Shown: one piece after another, positions 16,688-17,035 of the stretch
Layout: every line of letters starts with the position of its first letter
Numbering within the stretch: position 1 is the first letter of the stretch
Assembly (NCBI GenBank): GCA_016256075.1
Contig: SDVU01000223.1
Span: 1 to 17,035, forward strand
Direction of reading: 5' to 3'
Length of the DNA: 17,035 bases
Source: Dictyocoela muelleri
Lineage: Eukaryota > Microsporidia
Program-made: the position numbers and the translations under genes
The notes under the pieces: generated by a model
Told to the model about the DNA's origin: nothing
What the model saw: the letters and a program-made list of their open reading frames with translations, nothing else
The model's database searches: none

Positions 16688-17035
16688 TCAAAAAAAACTT
16701 TTTCATATATAGTTAATTCATTTTTCTTTCAAAAATTCATAGATTTTTATTAAAGTAAAAATTTTAAAGTTTATAATTTATTATATTTTTCCTTTAGCTC
16801 ATTTATTTGTTTATGCAGCCGACGAGGAAATTTTTAATAAAAAATGACATGCATTCTATATGAGTATGTCACCCCTATTGTAAACAAAAAATATCGAATT
16901 AAATATACCACTATTAACTCATCATTAATATTAATTATTGTCGAACGCCAGATCATATCCACGCCAGATCGGCACCCACATACTTTTCAATAATTTATTT
17001 TCATATTATGACCTTAAAAAATAAATAAAAAGTCA
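16688..17035. other. A+T-rich end of the window with one short direct repeat
   Basis: No gene is seen. acgccagatc occurs at 16945-16954 and again at 16961-16970. It is a G+C-richer patch than the surrounding DNA and may mark the start of a feature that continues beyond the window. Confidence 0.35.

Noticed and set aside
1-17035. CRISPR array, bacterial operon or phage content
   Set aside because: No regularly spaced direct repeats, Shine-Dalgarno-led gene runs or phage genes are present. The elements are eukaryotic in type.

Overview
This window is very A+T-rich. I recognise no intact host gene, rRNA or convincing tRNA in it. It reads as a graveyard of mobile elements in a small eukaryotic genome. 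The mix of a Ty3/gypsy LTR retrotransposon with a microsporidian-looking reverse transcriptase, a Merlin (IS1016/ISXO2-type) DNA transposon and a Mutator-like (MULE) transposase in strongly A+T-rich DNA fits a transposon-rich microsporidian, of the kind known from Hamiltosporidium, Nosema or Anncaliia. That assignment is inference from the element set and protein style; no host marker gene is present to confirm it.

Layout, left to right. At 1-71 there is a hairpin cluster that could form the left edge of an element. At 188-963 there is a decayed MULE transposase on the + strand, invisible to plain ORF calling because it changes frame about three times. From about 1000 to 5840 there is mostly non-coding A+T-rich DNA holding hairpins, a pair of diverged repeats (1362-1507 and 2408-2558), a set of about 60-bp terminal-repeat-like sequences (3291, 3591 and 3972), and three minus-strand motifs resembling a tRNA B-box or T-arm (5261, 5503 and 5767). 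At 5841-9590 lies a fossil Ty3/gypsy element with two recognisable LTRs and gag, protease, RT, RNase H and integrase remnants in canonical order. From 9590 to 11320 is A-rich DNA with no recognised gene. From about 11330 to 14335 is a second, different and more decayed Ty3/gypsy fossil (gag, protease, RT, RNase H). It has been hit twice: a palindromic foldback element (13168-13774) sits inside its RT region, and a Merlin transposon (14336-15881, transposase on the - strand) sits at its RNase H region. From 15882 to the end is non-coding DNA with a MITE-like element bounded by a perfect 25-bp inverted repeat (16263-16687) and carrying short tandem repeats.

The relative order of events can be read directly. 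The second gypsy copy came first; the foldback element and the Merlin later entered it. The Merlin is full length with its D, D and E catalytic residues still visible, but it carries in-frame TGA codons and one frameshift, so it is also dead as it stands. Its two ends are unusual: each terminal inverted repeat is itself a palindrome of about 250-290 bp, so the same 100-bp arm occurs four times. Nothing here forms a working pathway. The value of the window is in the nested element structure and in several compact palindromic families that I could not assign to a named group.
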